Assembly (NCBI GenBank): GCA_035476575.1
Contig: DATILL010000056.1
Span: 1-36,178, forward strand
DNA: 36,178 nucleotides
Reading direction: 5' to 3'
From: DATILL01 sp035476575
GTDB taxonomy: Bacteria > Actinomycetota > Actinomycetes > Mycobacteriales > JACQDL01
A program made the translations under genes and the position numbers. Position 1 is the stretch's first letter. Each line of letters opens with the position of its first letter. The notes under the pieces were generated by a model. It was not told where the DNA came from. It ran no database searches and worked only from the letters and a program-made list of their open reading frames with translations. Of this stretch, positions 22,811 to 31,822 are shown one piece after another.

Positions 22811-24367
22811 GTGGCTGTTCGGATGCCGAAACACCGAAGAGCACTGTTGGTCGTTGCCGCCGGGCTGTTGGCTTTGACATCGTCCGGGGTGCTCGCCACG
22901 CCCGCCGCGGCGGACCCGGGACCGGAACCGCGCGTGGAGCAGTACCTGAGCTCGATCAGGCATGATCCGGCCCGGTTGCGGGCGTTCATGCTGGCGCTGC
23001 CGAAGGGCGGGGACCTGCACACGCATCTGTCCGGCGCCGCCTCGACCGAGCTGCTGATCTCCCTTGCCGCGCAGGACAGCCTGTGCATCAGCACGGCGAC
23101 GTACGTGGCCGCAAGCGGCCCGTGCGGGCCTACCCAACGTCCGGCGTCGGACGCGGTGAGCGACACTGTGTTCCGCACCGCGGTGATCGCCGCCTGGTCG
23201 ATGGAGGGCTTCCAGCCGGGGGGCGGGGAGTCCGGGCACGATCACTTCTTCAACGCGTTCGGCAAGTTCGGCGCGGTCACCGGAGCGCACCGACCGGAGC
23301 TGCTCGCTGACGTGCTCGACCGCGCCGGGCGGCAGAACGAGCAATACATGGAGTCGATGACCACCCGCCAGGGCGGCGCGTTGTTTACCCTGTCCCAGCG
23401 GGTCACGTTCACCCCCGATTTCGCCGCGATGCGCCGGCAGGTGCTGGCCGGCGGCGAGATGGCCCGCATCGTCGCGGCCGGCCGAGCCGAGACCGACACC
23501 GACGAGGCGCGCTACCGCTCGATCCTGCGCTGCGGCACGGCGGCTGCCTCGCCAGGCTGTGGCGTGACCCTGCGCTACATCCAGCAAGTCAACCGCAACA
23601 GTGAACCCAACGTGGTGTTCACCTACATGGTGTCCGGGTTCGAGCTGGCCGAGGCCGACGGCCGCACCGTCGCGCTCAACCTGGTCGCCCCGGAGGAAGG
23701 CGAAATCTCCATTCGGGACTACCGGCTGCACATGCAGATGCTCGACTACCTGCGCGGCGTCTACCACACGGGCCATATCACCCTGCACGCCGGTGAGCTG
23801 ATCCCCGGCCTGACCAAGCCGGAGGAGCTGACCTACCACATCCGCGAGGCCGTCCTCACCGGCCACGCCGAACGCATCGGGCACGGCGTGGACGTGCTCG
23901 GCGAGGACAACTGGCCGCGGCTGATGCGCACCATGCGCGAGCGCCACGTCATGGTGGAAGCGAACCTCACCAGCAACGACCAGATTCTCGAGGTGACCGG
24001 CCGGGAACACCCGTTCCCCACCTACCGCGCGTTCCGAGTCCCGATCACCCTGTCCACCGACGACGAAGGCATCTCGCGTATCGACCTGACCAACGAGTAC
24101 CAGCGCGCGACCACCAGCTACCACCTGCGCTACGCCGATCTGAAAACCTTGGCGCGCACCAGTATGGACCACGCGTTCATCGACGGCGCCTCACTGTGGC
24201 GCGACCAGGACAACTACCAGCGGCCCGCGGCACCATGCGCCCATGATCGGCTCGGCAGCCCCCATCCCACCCAGTCCTGTCAAGCCTTGCTGGCCAGCAG
24301 CCCCAAAGCGACACTGCAATGGCAGCAGGAAGCCCGGTTCACCGCCTTCGAACACCACTTTGGCTGA
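22811..24367 (+). CDS. Secreted adenosine deaminase-family protein
   Basis: Encodes 518 residues from GTG 22811 (GGAGG, 5-base spacer). A signal peptide is evident: basic start MPKHRR, hydrophobic LLVVAAGLLALTSSGVLA and a PAAADP cleavage region. The metal site residues of the adenosine/AMP deaminase fold are present: GGDLHTHLSG (H70, H72), ITLHAGE, ERIGHGVD and STDDEGIS. The length exceeds bacterial Add (about 340) and resembles the secreted ADGF/CECR1-like group. It would deaminate extracellular adenosine or related nucleosides to inosine. The gene stands alone, between a terminator and an IS256 remnant. Active-site residues are complete. Confidence 0.9.
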   Translation: MAVRMPKHRRALLVVAAGLLALTSSGVLATPAAADPGPEPRVEQYLSSIRHDPARLRAFMLALPKGGDLHTHLSGAASTELLISLAAQDSLCISTATYVAASGPCGPTQRPASDAVSDTVFRTAVIAAWSMEGFQPGGGESGHDHFFNAFGKFGAVTGAHRPELLADVLDRAGRQNEQYMESMTTRQGGALFTLSQRVTFTPDFAAMRRQVLAGGEMARIVAAGRAETDTDEARYRSILRCGTAAASPGCGVTLRYIQQVNRNSEPNVVFTYMVSGFELAEADGRTVALNLVAPEEGEISIRDYRLHMQMLDYLRGVYHTGHITLHAGELIPGLTKPEELTYHIREAVLTGHAERIGHGVDVLGEDNWPRLMRTMRERHVMVEANLTSNDQILEVTGREHPFPTYRAFRVPITLSTDDEGISRIDLTNEYQRATTSYHLRYADLKTLARTSMDHAFIDGASLWRDQDNYQRPAAPCAHDRLGSPHPTQSCQALLASSPKATLQWQQEARFTAFEHHFG

Positions 24368-24399
24368 TCCTCACCGATTCCAGACACGCGGGCGGTAAC

Positions 24400-24740
24400 A
24401 ACCGACAACAAGCACCAGGATGGAGCCCGGGTCAGGTTCACCTCAATGGTCACGTACGCGCTCACAGTATGAGATCGAGCGTGGTAGGCGGGGCCACCCC
24501 ACGGACGGAACCAGGAGTTGATGCTCTCGATGGCGCTGGTGGTACGGATGATCGAGCGGCGGATCTCGGTGGGAAGGCCAGGAACGGGTGAGTTCGGCCC
24601 AGGCGCTGGTCCACAACCGCTGGTTGCCGGCAGCGTACTCGCCCTGGTCGCTCTGCCGGCGGTGATGCAGGCCGGCGGCGAGGTCACTGGTTCCCGTCCC
24701 GGCCACCGGCTGCGACCATGTCGAGGATGATCGAGTGTCA
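24400..24740 (-). pseudogene. Remnant of an IS256-family transposase C-terminus
   Basis: Minus-strand frames give QGEYAAGNQRLWTSAWAELT and, after a shift, LPTEIRRSIIRTTSAIESIN followed by SWFRPWGG. This matches the IS256 pattern YPA..RLW...W..LT.FL.FP..IR..IYTTNAIESLN. Only this segment survives; the DDE catalytic core is absent. It lies between the adenosine deaminase and SRPBCC genes. Confidence 0.75.
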
Positions 24741-24760
24741 CGATCCGGGAGTTCACGACG

Positions 24761-25198
24761 ATGGCCAAGTTGTCGGTATCGACGGACGTGCAGGCGCCGG
24801 TGGATCAGGTATGGGCGGCGCTGACCGACTGGGGTCGCCAGGGCGAGTGGATGCTGGGGACCCAGGTGCGCGGCATTGTGCAGGACGGCCACGGTGTCGG
24901 CGGTGAGATCGAGGCGGTAACCGGGATCGGACGCCTGCGCATCCGGGACAAGATGCGGGTCACCCGCTGGGAGCCGCCACACGTCTGTCTGGTGATGCAC
25001 TACGGCACGCTGGTGCGGGGCACCGGCGCGTTCGTCGTAGACGAGCACCCCGCCGGCGCCACCGTGGTGTGGGAAGAAACGCTGGACCTGCCACTCGGCC
25101 TGCTGGGCCGACTGGGCTGGCCACTGATCCGACCAGCCGTACGCTGGGGCCTCACCCGGTCACTGCATCGCTTCGCCCGCTGGGTTACGACCGCGTGA
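24761..25198 (+). CDS. SRPBCC-family (START/Bet v1-like) protein
   Basis: Encodes 145 residues. MAKLSVSTDVQAPVDQVWAA, LTDWGRQGEWM, a central beta-rich part with VTRWEPPHVCLVMHYG, and the C-terminal amphipathic helix VRWGLTRSLHRFARWV fit the SRPBCC fold used for binding hydrophobic ligands. GGGAG lies 10 bases before the ATG. Its stop lies just before the decayed integrase on the opposite strand. Ligand unknown. Confidence 0.85.
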   Translation: MAKLSVSTDVQAPVDQVWAALTDWGRQGEWMLGTQVRGIVQDGHGVGGEIEAVTGIGRLRIRDKMRVTRWEPPHVCLVMHYGTLVRGTGAFVVDEHPAGATVVWEETLDLPLGLLGRLGWPLIRPAVRWGLTRSLHRFARWVTTA

Positions 25199-25214
25199 CG
25201 CACCCAGGAACCCT

Positions 25215-26192
25215 TCAGCGGTATGCGACAGCGTGGGACGCGATCTGAGCGAACAGGAGCGTCGGGGTGGAAGGGCTTTTCGGCTTCTGCCTGGTGGGAG
25301 AACAGGAACGCCTCGCCGGATGGCTCCAGGCCGACTGCCGTACCTGTGCCTCGTGCTGCTGGCGGTGGGCGGTGGACACATCGACCGTCGCGGTGTCGAG
25401 GGCGATCCGGCGCATCTGGTGAGTCTTGGTGTCCTTCTCGATCCCGCGGCCGGCGAGCCACACGTAGTTCCGGCGAACCTCCAGCATGCCGCCGACCAGG
25501 TCGACGTCGTCGTCGTGCCAGCGCAGGGCGAGCAGCTCGCCGCGGCACATGCCGGTGACCATCGTGAGCCAGACGAAGGTGCCCCGGGTGGCGTCCTGAG
25601 CCCAGACGCCGTCGATGATCCGGACGGCTTCCTCCGGGCTGGGCGGATCGGGGTTGCGGGCGCGGCTGGCGGGGGCTTCTTGGCCACCGTGGCCGGGTTG
25701 GACTTGATCCACTCCCAGCGCACCGCGGCGGCGAGCGTGGCGCTGATGGTGAGGTGGATCTGACGGATCGTGGACGCTGAGAGCGGCTGGCACTGGTGCG
25801 GCTGACACTCGATGGCAACGCAGCCAGCTTCATCGCAGTCGTGCACCCGCTGCTGGCTCCGGTGCCGCTCCGTGCGGCACTCGTGCGGTTTTTCTGACCG
25901 GTGGTCGATGCGCGGCTTCCGCCGGTCACAGAGGTCCCGGCAGCGGCGCAGCTCGGCGTAGAGCTCCTCGAGGAGGAAGGCGGTGACCGGTGACCCGCCC
26001 GACCGGCAGGTCACCCAACGCCGACCGGACATACCGTCGGGTGTACCGCCCGTAGCTGCGCATGGTGCTCTCGTCGGCCTCGTGAACCCGCGGCCAGGCA
26101 TCGAGCGCCGCACTCAGCGTCCCGCTGGTCCGGACGTCCCGGCGCTCCTCGACCGCGAACCAAAGATCAACACCCAGGCACCTACCTGCCAT
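25215..26192 (-). pseudogene. Decayed tyrosine-recombinase (integrase) gene
   Basis: Minus-strand frames give successive phage-type integrase segments: TLSAALDAWPRVHEADESTM, SYGRYTRRYVRSALGDLPVG, LEELYAELRRCRDLCDRRKP, LSASTIRQIHLTISATLAAA, WEWIKSNPATVAKKP, then FVWLTMVTGMCRGELLALRW containing the first catalytic Arg. The sequence continues RGIEKDTKTHQMRRIALDTA, then breaks up. The C-terminal HxxR, His and catalytic Tyr are missing and at least two frameshifts are present. No tRNA or matching att core is seen nearby. Confidence 0.85.
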
Positions 26193-26236
26193 GAACGTGA
26201 CGGTGCGGCGCGCTCCCGCCTGGATACCGGGTCGAG

Positions 26237-27127
26237 TTAGCCGCATGCCCGGTCAGCCGGCGTTCCCCAACCGACGGCCCCGGCTCCCGTGCTGCCGACC
26301 ACCTCCCGTACGTCGGCTCCGGTGGTGTCGGCACCGTCGAGCCGGGCACCGCTGAAGTCAGCACCGCGCAGGCAGCTTGAACGCAGGTCGGCACCGCGCA
26401 GGTCGGCACCGCGGACGTCGACGCCGGACAAGTTCGCGTAGCGAAAGGACGCACCGCGGGCATCCGCCCCGGCCAGCGCCGTACTGCGCAGGTCAAGGTC
26501 GGCCAGCGTGGCTCCCTGGAGTAATGCGCCGCGCAGTCCGAGCCGGCCAAGCATGGCCGCGGTGATGACACGGCCACGCAGGTCGACCGGACCTGCGTCC
26601 CCCCCGCTCGTGCCACGCGGACCGCGGACGCTCCCCGTGCCGGCGGCCAGCACGAAGTACGTGCCCAAGCCAAGCAGCAGGACGATGACCAGTACGGCGA
26701 CCCGGGTCTCGCGCGACATGACCCGGCCGAGCCCAGCGGCGACCACCGTCACCGCCGTCGCGGCGAGCACGACTGCGGCCCCGACCCCGGCGAGCTGGCC
26801 GCCCGTGGCAATCAGAACGATGGCGACCGCAGGCCATGCCCACAGGCTGTGCCGCAGCCTCCCCCACACACCAGGTGGTGGGCCGACCACGTCCGGTCGC
26901 CCGGCCGGACCGATGTCGGAGTCAGCCACGACTGGATGTCCCGTGGCCCCGCCGGCCGTGCTGCTCGATCCGCTGCCCGTCACCCGCCGAAGCATTCCAC
27001 CGACCACCTGCCGGGCACCGGCAGCCCGGCCGACAGCCGGGGACTCGTCGACGCGGACCGTCGATGCGACTACCTTGGGTCCATCCCGGCGCTGACGGGA
27101 AGGGGCAGGGGGTGCGGCGACCGTCAT
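26237..27127 (-). CDS. Membrane protein with C-terminal pentapeptide repeats
   Basis: About 296 residues from ATG 27127; the frame is open to 27208 and no start has a good ribosome site. Hydrophobic segments AWPAVAIVLIATGGQLAGVG with AAVVLAATAVTVVAAGL, and VAVLVIVLLLGLGTYFVLAA, give about three membrane helices. The C-terminal part is a run of pentapeptide repeats of A(D/N)LxG type: LRGALLQGATLADLDL, ALAGADARGASFRYANLSGV and RGADLRGADLRSSCLRGADF. These form a right-handed quadrilateral beta-helix. The combination of membrane helices with an intra- or extracellular pentapeptide domain is common and functionally unassigned. Confidence 0.82.
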   Translation of the reverse strand: MTVAAPPAPSRQRRDGPKVVASTVRVDESPAVGRAAGARQVVGGMLRRVTGSGSSSTAGGATGHPVVADSDIGPAGRPDVVGPPPGVWGRLRHSLWAWPAVAIVLIATGGQLAGVGAAVVLAATAVTVVAAGLGRVMSRETRVAVLVIVLLLGLGTYFVLAAGTGSVRGPRGTSGGDAGPVDLRGRVITAAMLGRLGLRGALLQGATLADLDLRSTALAGADARGASFRYANLSGVDVRGADLRGADLRSSCLRGADFSGARLDGADTTGADVREVVGSTGAGAVGWGTPADRACG

Positions 27128-27354
27128 CGAAAGAGCCACCGGGGGGCAGGGTCGCCCAAGCAGAGCTGGCATTCCTGGTCGTCGCCTGGCTGCTGGGCGC
27201 GACGTCACTGCGGAATGCGCCCCGCACGCCTCCGGGCCACCAGCCAGTCGGTCCCGACGGCCAGCAACTGCTCTGCACGAAGTACAACGCGGTGTTCACA
27301 CCCCGGCGATGGCAGATCAGGTGCACCTGGTGTGGCAAGCTGCTGAGAAGCTGA
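27112..27354 (+). CDS. Small ORF with a Cys-rich, zinc-ribbon-like C-terminus
   Basis: GTG 27112 follows AAGGGGCAGGGG and opens 80 codons. The C-terminal part QQLLCTKYNAVFTPRRWQIR continues CTWCGKLLRS, giving three Cys residues in a C-x19-C-x2-C arrangement. Third-position GC is high enough for a real gene. The stop lies 16 bases before the next membrane protein, which supports a short operon, but the 5' end overlaps the divergent pentapeptide gene by 16 bases. It could be non-coding. Confidence 0.4.
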   Translation: MRRPSSKEPPGGRVAQAELAFLVVAWLLGATSLRNAPRTPPGHQPVGPDGQQLLCTKYNAVFTPRRWQIRCTWCGKLLRS

Positions 27355-27370
27355 GGCAGGTGCGATCGGG

Positions 27371-28421
27371 ATGGCTGGCGGCGGATCCATCGCAGACATC
27401 GCCATGGGTGCGGGTGATCGCATCGGGCGGTACTTCAACTTTGTCGGCGTCCTGTCCTCGACGTTCCTGGTCCTGTTCGGCTACTCGCTCGTGGTGAGCG
27501 GCGCCGCGACCGGCCGCCCAGACTGGGCTCACGCATTCCACGAGCTGACGACCCTGTCGTTCGGGGTCGTGTGGATCCTCATCCTCCTGATGCTGGCCGT
27601 CGCCACGGCCCTGCACCCGCTTCAGTTCGCCATTACCCAGTTCTTCGAGGGCTACTGGGGGCTCGGCAGGCTCGGCGAGGCCGCCGCGCTCGCTCGAATC
27701 CATCAGCACCGGCAGACCTTCATCCGACGGACGAGCATCCGGGAGACCGCGGCGGAGAACCTGGGGAAAGTCCCACCGGACGAGGTACCAGCCCATCTGC
27801 CCCGCCCCGAGGACGTCGTTCACGTCCTGCGCCGTGACGAGGCGGAACGGCTGCTGGCGGACTACCCGGATCCTGCCCACCCGGCTGGGAAACGCGCTGC
27901 GGCGCGGTGAGGATCTGGCCGGTCTGTCGTACGGCCTGCCGGCGGTCCTCGTGACACCGCACCTCGCCCTGGTGGCACCGCCCGAGCATGTCGCCTACCT
28001 CGACGACCAGCGGGCACAGCTCGACGCGGCCGTGCGGCTGTCGCTGGTCAACCTGCTGGCGACGGCGCTCGCGGTCGGGTTCCTCTGGTCGGACGGCGGG
28101 TGGCTGCTGATCGCGCTCGGGACATACGCCCTGGCCTACCTGGGCTACCGGGGCGCGGTCGTCGTCGCGCGCGAGTATGGAGTGGCGCTGTCCACGCTTG
28201 TGGCGCTCAACCGGTTCGCGCTCTATGACGCGCTGCACCTGCCGCACCCGGTGTCCACGGCGGACGAACGAACCCGCAACGAGGATCTCGGGCCGCTGCT
28301 CCGCGGTTCGGAGGGGCCCAGCCTGCCCTATCAGCCAGCCACGGCCGAGCAGGATCCCGTGCCGCCGTGGTGGTTCGTCCTGGCCCGCAACGGGTTGAAG
28401 GCGGCACTCAGACGGCGGTAG
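27371..28421 (+). pseudogene. Membrane protein gene split by a frameshift
   Basis: The first frame (27371-27910) encodes MAGGGSIADIAMGAGDRIGR and membrane segments FVGVLSSTFLVLFGYSLVV and FGVVWILILLMLAVATALHP up to LLADYPDP. The next frame (about 27860-28421) carries on with ILPTRLGNALRRGEDLAGLS, AYLDDQRAQLDAAVRLSLVN, two membrane segments (LLATALAVGFLWSDGGWLLI) and a C-terminus ending KAALRRR. In proteins of this type DYP is followed directly by the PTRLGN segment, so one gene of about 345 residues has been cut by a net +1 shift near 27865. The downstream half keeps good coding sequence, so the shift is recent or a sequence error. Family function unknown. Confidence 0.75.
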
Positions 28422-28641
28422 GCGTCCGGTGCCGCCGGCTCAGCGCCTGCGGGGAGGCGGCCGGCCATGCCGTCGACGGTGTCCGTGACGTGCGAACCGA
28501 CCTTCTTGACCTTGGCCTTCGCCTGGGTCCAGCCCGGCCCTCAGCCTCCAGCCGCCGGTTCCCGGTGGCCCGGCCGACCCGCTGCTTGATCGCTCCGGTG
28601 GCGTGCTGCGCCATGTTCCTGATCTTGGCGTCGAGGCCCAT
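28408..28641 (-). pseudogene. Second CsbD-family gene, frameshifted
   Basis: From ATG 28641 it reads MGLDAKIRNMAQHATGAIKQ RVGRATGNRRLEAEGRAG, closely matching the copy at 3013-3210. The rest of that frame is out of register. Compared with the 3013 copy, one extra G in CCGGGC and one extra C in GACCCAG (around 28535-28545) explain the shift. Removing both restores LDQAKAKVKKVGSHVTDTVD. Both additions lie in short homopolymers, so sequence error and genuine decay are both possible. A sigma-B-type promoter lies upstream at 28697-28720. Confidence 0.75.
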
Positions 28642-28696
28642 CGGAGTTCCTCCTCCGGCCAGCACGGACTGACGAGACTCCCCCGCTAGAAGAGCA

Positions 28697-28720
28697 CTAT
28701 CCGGTCAGCGCGGCACAAAC
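28697..28720 (-). promoter_or_regulatory. Sigma-B/SigF-type promoter of the second CsbD gene
   Basis: On the minus strand GTTT is followed after 14 bases by GGATAG, close to GTTT-N14-GGGTAT. The flanking sequence, including CTCTTCTAGC, resembles that of the first CsbD promoter at 3263-3286. It begins 6 bases after the end of the tRNA-Asn gene. Confidence 0.55.
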
Positions 28721-28725
28721 CCCAG

Positions 28726-28798
28726 CTCCCCCGGTTGGACTTGAACCAACAACCCTGCGATTAACAGTCGCATGCTCTGCCAGTTGAGCTACGGGGGA
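28726..28798 (-). tRNA. tRNA-Asn (anticodon GTT)
   Basis: The minus strand folds as a 73-nt cloverleaf. The acceptor stem is TCCCCCG with CGGGGGA and discriminator G. The D arm contains GCTCAACTGGCAGAGC, the anticodon loop is CTGTTAA, and the T arm is GTTGGTTCAAGTCCAAC. CCA is not encoded. No integrase or att duplication is attached to it. Confidence 0.96.
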
Positions 28799-28840
28799 TC
28801 GGCCGCGCGGCGAGGACGGCAACGAGCGGCAACACTACCT

Positions 28841-28880
28841 CATCCGGTGAACATGCCGCTCATCCGGTGAACATCCCGCC
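28841..28880. repeat. 20-bp tandem duplication
   Basis: CATCCGGTGAACATGCCGCT is followed directly by a copy with two substitutions (CATCCGGTGAACATCCCGCC). It lies between the tRNA start and the YtxH-like gene, where the tRNA promoter and the YtxH-like promoter would be. Confidence 0.8.
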
Positions 28881-28951
28881 CGGCTGGGGTGCTGCTGCCC
28901 GATACTGGGTAGGCCAGTATGTAACCACCAGGGAACGCGGGAGGGAACACG

Positions 28952-29215
28952 ATGTATAGAGTAATGCTGGCAACCGGGTTCGCCGTTGGCTATGTGCTTG
29001 GCAGTCGGGCCGGCCGGCAGCGTTACGAGCAGCTCGCCCGGGCGGGCCAGCGGGTCAAGGACCACCCCACCGTGCAGACCGCGGCCGGCGTCATCGGCGC
29101 GCAGGCCACCGATCTGGTCACCAAGGCGCGCGGCAAGGCCAAGGGCGCGCTCCACATCGGCAGCGAGACGCCAGCCTACGCTGGCCGCTCGCAGGCTAAC
29201 GGCGCCATGCCGTAA
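28952..29215 (+). CDS. YtxH-like small membrane-anchored protein
   Basis: Encodes 87 residues; GGAGG lies 7 bases upstream of the ATG. The N-terminus MYRVMLATGFAVGYVLGSRA GR is a short glycine-rich membrane segment followed by an amphipathic stretch YEQLARAGQRVKDHPTVQTA and a charged tail. This fits YtxH-type stress-associated proteins common in actinobacteria. The gene stands between tRNA-Asn and the dnaG block. Confidence 0.8.
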   Translation: MYRVMLATGFAVGYVLGSRAGRQRYEQLARAGQRVKDHPTVQTAAGVIGAQATDLVTKARGKAKGALHIGSETPAYAGRSQANGAMP

Positions 29216-29256
29216 CCACGCCAACCGCGACAAAAGGCGGGACCAACCACCGCAGG

Positions 29257-29880
29257 TCAACCGAGCGAGACAGTCGAGCGCTGGGCGGCAGCAAGTAGCC
29301 GCCCAGCCTGCTCGCGTAGCAAGGGGTCGTCCGCGTCCGTTCCCGGATCAAAGTGCAGCCGCCAGACTAGCCCGTCCTGCCCGGGCACCCGCCGGGCCAC
29401 CACCCGCACCCCGCCCGTCGGCGCCAGCGAATGGTGCGCGGAGTACCGCACCGACCGGGTGACCCGCTGACGCACCTCCTGCGGCAGCGCCCGTGGTATG
29501 GCCACCCGGACCGAGCGGGGCGCACGCTCCCCCATCACCTGGGCACCTTCCAGCTCGCCCAGGTCCTCGACTTCGATCAGGGTTAGCGTCGGCGACCGCC
29601 AGGTCGCCTTGTTGATCAAGTGCCAGGACACCCGCTCGTACGGCGGCGGACCGTTGGGCGACCCGTCGTACGGCGGCTCCTCGTACGGCGGGCCGGTGGG
29701 CAGCCACAGCCCGTACGGCGTGCACAGCGCCACCGCGCCGCGTCCAGCGCCACCACCCGTGCTGCCCGGGGCACCCGGCCCGTCCGCCAGGTCCGCCCAC
29801 GCCGTGACCCGCTCGGCCCTGTCCAGCAACCGCACCAGCTCAGCCGGTGGCCGCTCCCACCGCGGCCAGCCCCACCGCAC
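29257..29880 (-). CDS. Conserved protein of unknown function downstream of dnaG
   Basis: Encodes 207 residues from GTG 29880, 5 bases after the dnaG stop. RWGWPRWERPPAELVRLLDR starts the protein, followed by a Pro/Tyr-rich linker (PYEEPPYDGSPNGPPPYERV), then a conserved part WHLINKATWRSPTLTLIEVE and RSVRYSAHHSLAPTGGVRVV. The frame is open past the GTG into dnaG but the dnaG overlap makes that unlikely. It is probably co-transcribed with dnaG. No named family recognised. Confidence 0.75.
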   Translation of the reverse strand: MRWGWPRWERPPAELVRLLDRAERVTAWADLADGPGAPGSTGGGAGRGAVALCTPYGLWLPTGPPYEEPPYDGSPNGPPPYERVSWHLINKATWRSPTLTLIEVEDLGELEGAQVMGERAPRSVRVAIPRALPQEVRQRVTRSVRYSAHHSLAPTGGVRVVARRVPGQDGLVWRLHFDPGTDADDPLLREQAGRLLAAAQRSTVSLG

Positions 29881-29885
29881 CGTCC

Positions 29886-31760
29886 TCAGAGCCCCCCGGC
29901 CGCGGTCTCGCGCAGCCCCCGGTGCAACTGTTCCAGCCCGACCAACTGCCCGAACAGCGCTGCGTACCCGTCCGCCTCCTCCACCGGGTTCATCCGCTGC
30001 AGCCGCGACTTCAGCTCCCCGATCTGCCGCTGCATGTGGTGCGCCTGCAACGCGGCAATCTGGATCCCGACGTACCGGCTGTCCGGCTCGCCGGTCCTCC
30101 GCAACGGCTCGACCGCGAGCTCGGTGGCCATCGATCGGGTCACCAGGTCGGGGCAGTGCTCGGCCACCTGCTCCACCCACACCGGCCCGGCCCGTCCGGC
30201 CGCCGTACCCCCCGCCGCCGCGACCGCCACCCGCAGCACGCGGTACGACGGGTCGGTGAACGCCGTCTCGGGCACTGCGTCGAACATCGGCCCGGCCAGC
30301 CCGGGCACCTGCAGCGCCAGCTTGAGCGCCTCCCGCTCCACCTGTAGCACCGGGTCGTCACGGCGCGGAGCGACCGCCCGGCGGCCGGGTCGGGTGCCCC
30401 CGGCCACGCCATCGGCCCCGAGGGTACCGGTGTGCCGCCGTACCATCTCGACCACCCGCAGCGGGTCGTCCAGCCCGGCCAGCCCGGCCAGCCGCCGGGC
30501 GTACTCATCGCGCAGCGACACATCCTTGATCCGCCCGACGATCGGCACCGCCTCCTCGACCGCGTGCACCCGCCCCTCGGCGGTGTCGAGGTTGTGCCGG
30601 CCGACCACGCTGCGCAACGCGAACTCCACCAGGGGCTGCCGCCTGGCTACCAGGTCGCGCACCGCCGCATCGCCCCGGGCTTGGCGCAGCTCACACGGGT
30701 CCATCCCGCCCGGCTCCACCGCGACGAACGTCTGCGCCATGAACCGCTGGTCCTCGCCGAACGCCCGCAGCGCCGCATTCTGCCCGGCCGCGTCGCCGTC
30801 GAAGGTGAAGATCACCTCACCGCGGAAGGTGTCGGAGTCCATCAGCAGCCGCCGCAGGATGCCGATGTGCTCGGTGCCGAACGACGTCCCGCAGGTGGCC
30901 ACCGCGGTCGCCACCCCGGCGATGTGGCAGGCCATCACGTCGGTGTAGCCCTCGACCACCACGGCTCGGAGCTGTTTGGCGATCTCCCGTTTGGCCAGGT
31001 CCAGGCCGTACAGCACCTGGGACTTCTTGTAGATCGGCGTCTCCGGGGTGTTGAGGTACTTCGCCTCGATCGGGTCGTCGTCGTACAGCCGGCGGGCGCC
31101 GAAACCGACGACGTCGCCGGAGATGTCCCGGATCGGCCACAGCAGCCGGCGGTGGAACCGGTCGATCAGGCTGCCCCGCTGGGACCGCCGGGACAGCCCG
31201 CCCCGGGTCAGCTCCGCCTCGGTGAAGCCCTTGCCGAGCAGGTGCCTGGTCAGCGCCTCCCAGCTTGCCGGCGCGTAGCCGCAGCCGTACCGCTCGGCCG
31301 CCGCGGGGTCGAACCCGCGCCCGATAAGGAGCTCCCGGGCCGGCTCCGCCTCGCTGGAGCTCGCGAGCAGCTCGGCGTAGAACTCGGCGGCGAGCCGGTG
31401 CGCCTCGACCAGCCTGGCCCGCTCGCCCTGCCGGCGGACCGGCGCCGAGCCGCCCTCCTCATACCGGAGCTGTACGCCGGCCCGGGCGGCCAGCCGCTCC
31501 ACCGCCTCGTTGAACGACAGGTGGTCGATCTTCTCCACGAACCGGATGACGTCGCCGCCCGCGGCGCAGCCGAAACAGTAGAACAGCCCACGGGCCGGCG
31601 TCACGTTGAACGACGGCGACCGCTCGTCGTGGAACGGGCAGAGGCCCTTGAGCGACCCGCTCCCGGCGCTGCGGAGCTGGACGTACTCCCCGATCACGTC
31701 GGCGATCGGGGAGCGGTCACGGACCAGCGCGATGTCCTCGTCCCTTATCCGACCTGCCAC
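29886..31760 (-). CDS. dnaG: DNA primase
   Basis: Encodes 624 residues from a GTG start. The N-terminal CHC2 zinc domain is complete (C41, H44, C62, C65 in GLCPFHDERSPSF and FYCFGCAAGGD). The Toprim core has VVVEGYTDVMACH and TFDGDAAG. The C-terminal part binds the helicase. It synthesises RNA primers for replication. TAGACT (31769-31774) lies 8 bases before the GTG and no Shine-Dalgarno is seen, compatible with leaderless expression. This is a housekeeping gene and anchors the backbone part of the window. Confidence 0.97.
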   Translation of the reverse strand: MAGRIRDEDIALVRDRSPIADVIGEYVQLRSAGSGSLKGLCPFHDERSPSFNVTPARGLFYCFGCAAGGDVIRFVEKIDHLSFNEAVERLAARAGVQLRYEEGGSAPVRRQGERARLVEAHRLAAEFYAELLASSSEAEPARELLIGRGFDPAAAERYGCGYAPASWEALTRHLLGKGFTEAELTRGGLSRRSQRGSLIDRFHRRLLWPIRDISGDVVGFGARRLYDDDPIEAKYLNTPETPIYKKSQVLYGLDLAKREIAKQLRAVVVEGYTDVMACHIAGVATAVATCGTSFGTEHIGILRRLLMDSDTFRGEVIFTFDGDAAGQNAALRAFGEDQRFMAQTFVAVEPGGMDPCELRQARGDAAVRDLVARRQPLVEFALRSVVGRHNLDTAEGRVHAVEEAVPIVGRIKDVSLRDEYARRLAGLAGLDDPLRVVEMVRRHTGTLGADGVAGGTRPGRRAVAPRRDDPVLQVEREALKLALQVPGLAGPMFDAVPETAFTDPSYRVLRVAVAAAGGTAAGRAGPVWVEQVAEHCPDLVTRSMATELAVEPLRRTGEPDSRYVGIQIAALQAHHMQRQIGELKSRLQRMNPVEEADGYAALFGQLVGLEQLHRGLRETAAGGL

Positions 31761-31822
31761 GGGGCCTGAGTCTAGGGCCTCCCCCCGACCGCCCCAGCCA
31801 ACCGCCCGCCCCGGGCTCCCCC

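Noticed and set aside
25215..28798. Integrative element using tRNA-Asn as att site with the decayed integrase
   Set aside because: The integrase is 2.5 kb away, lacks its catalytic C-terminus, and no duplicated tRNA 3' end was found.
30432..31769. Long plus-strand open frame opposite dnaG
   Set aside because: Antisense shadow; the zinc finger and Toprim motifs are on the minus strand.
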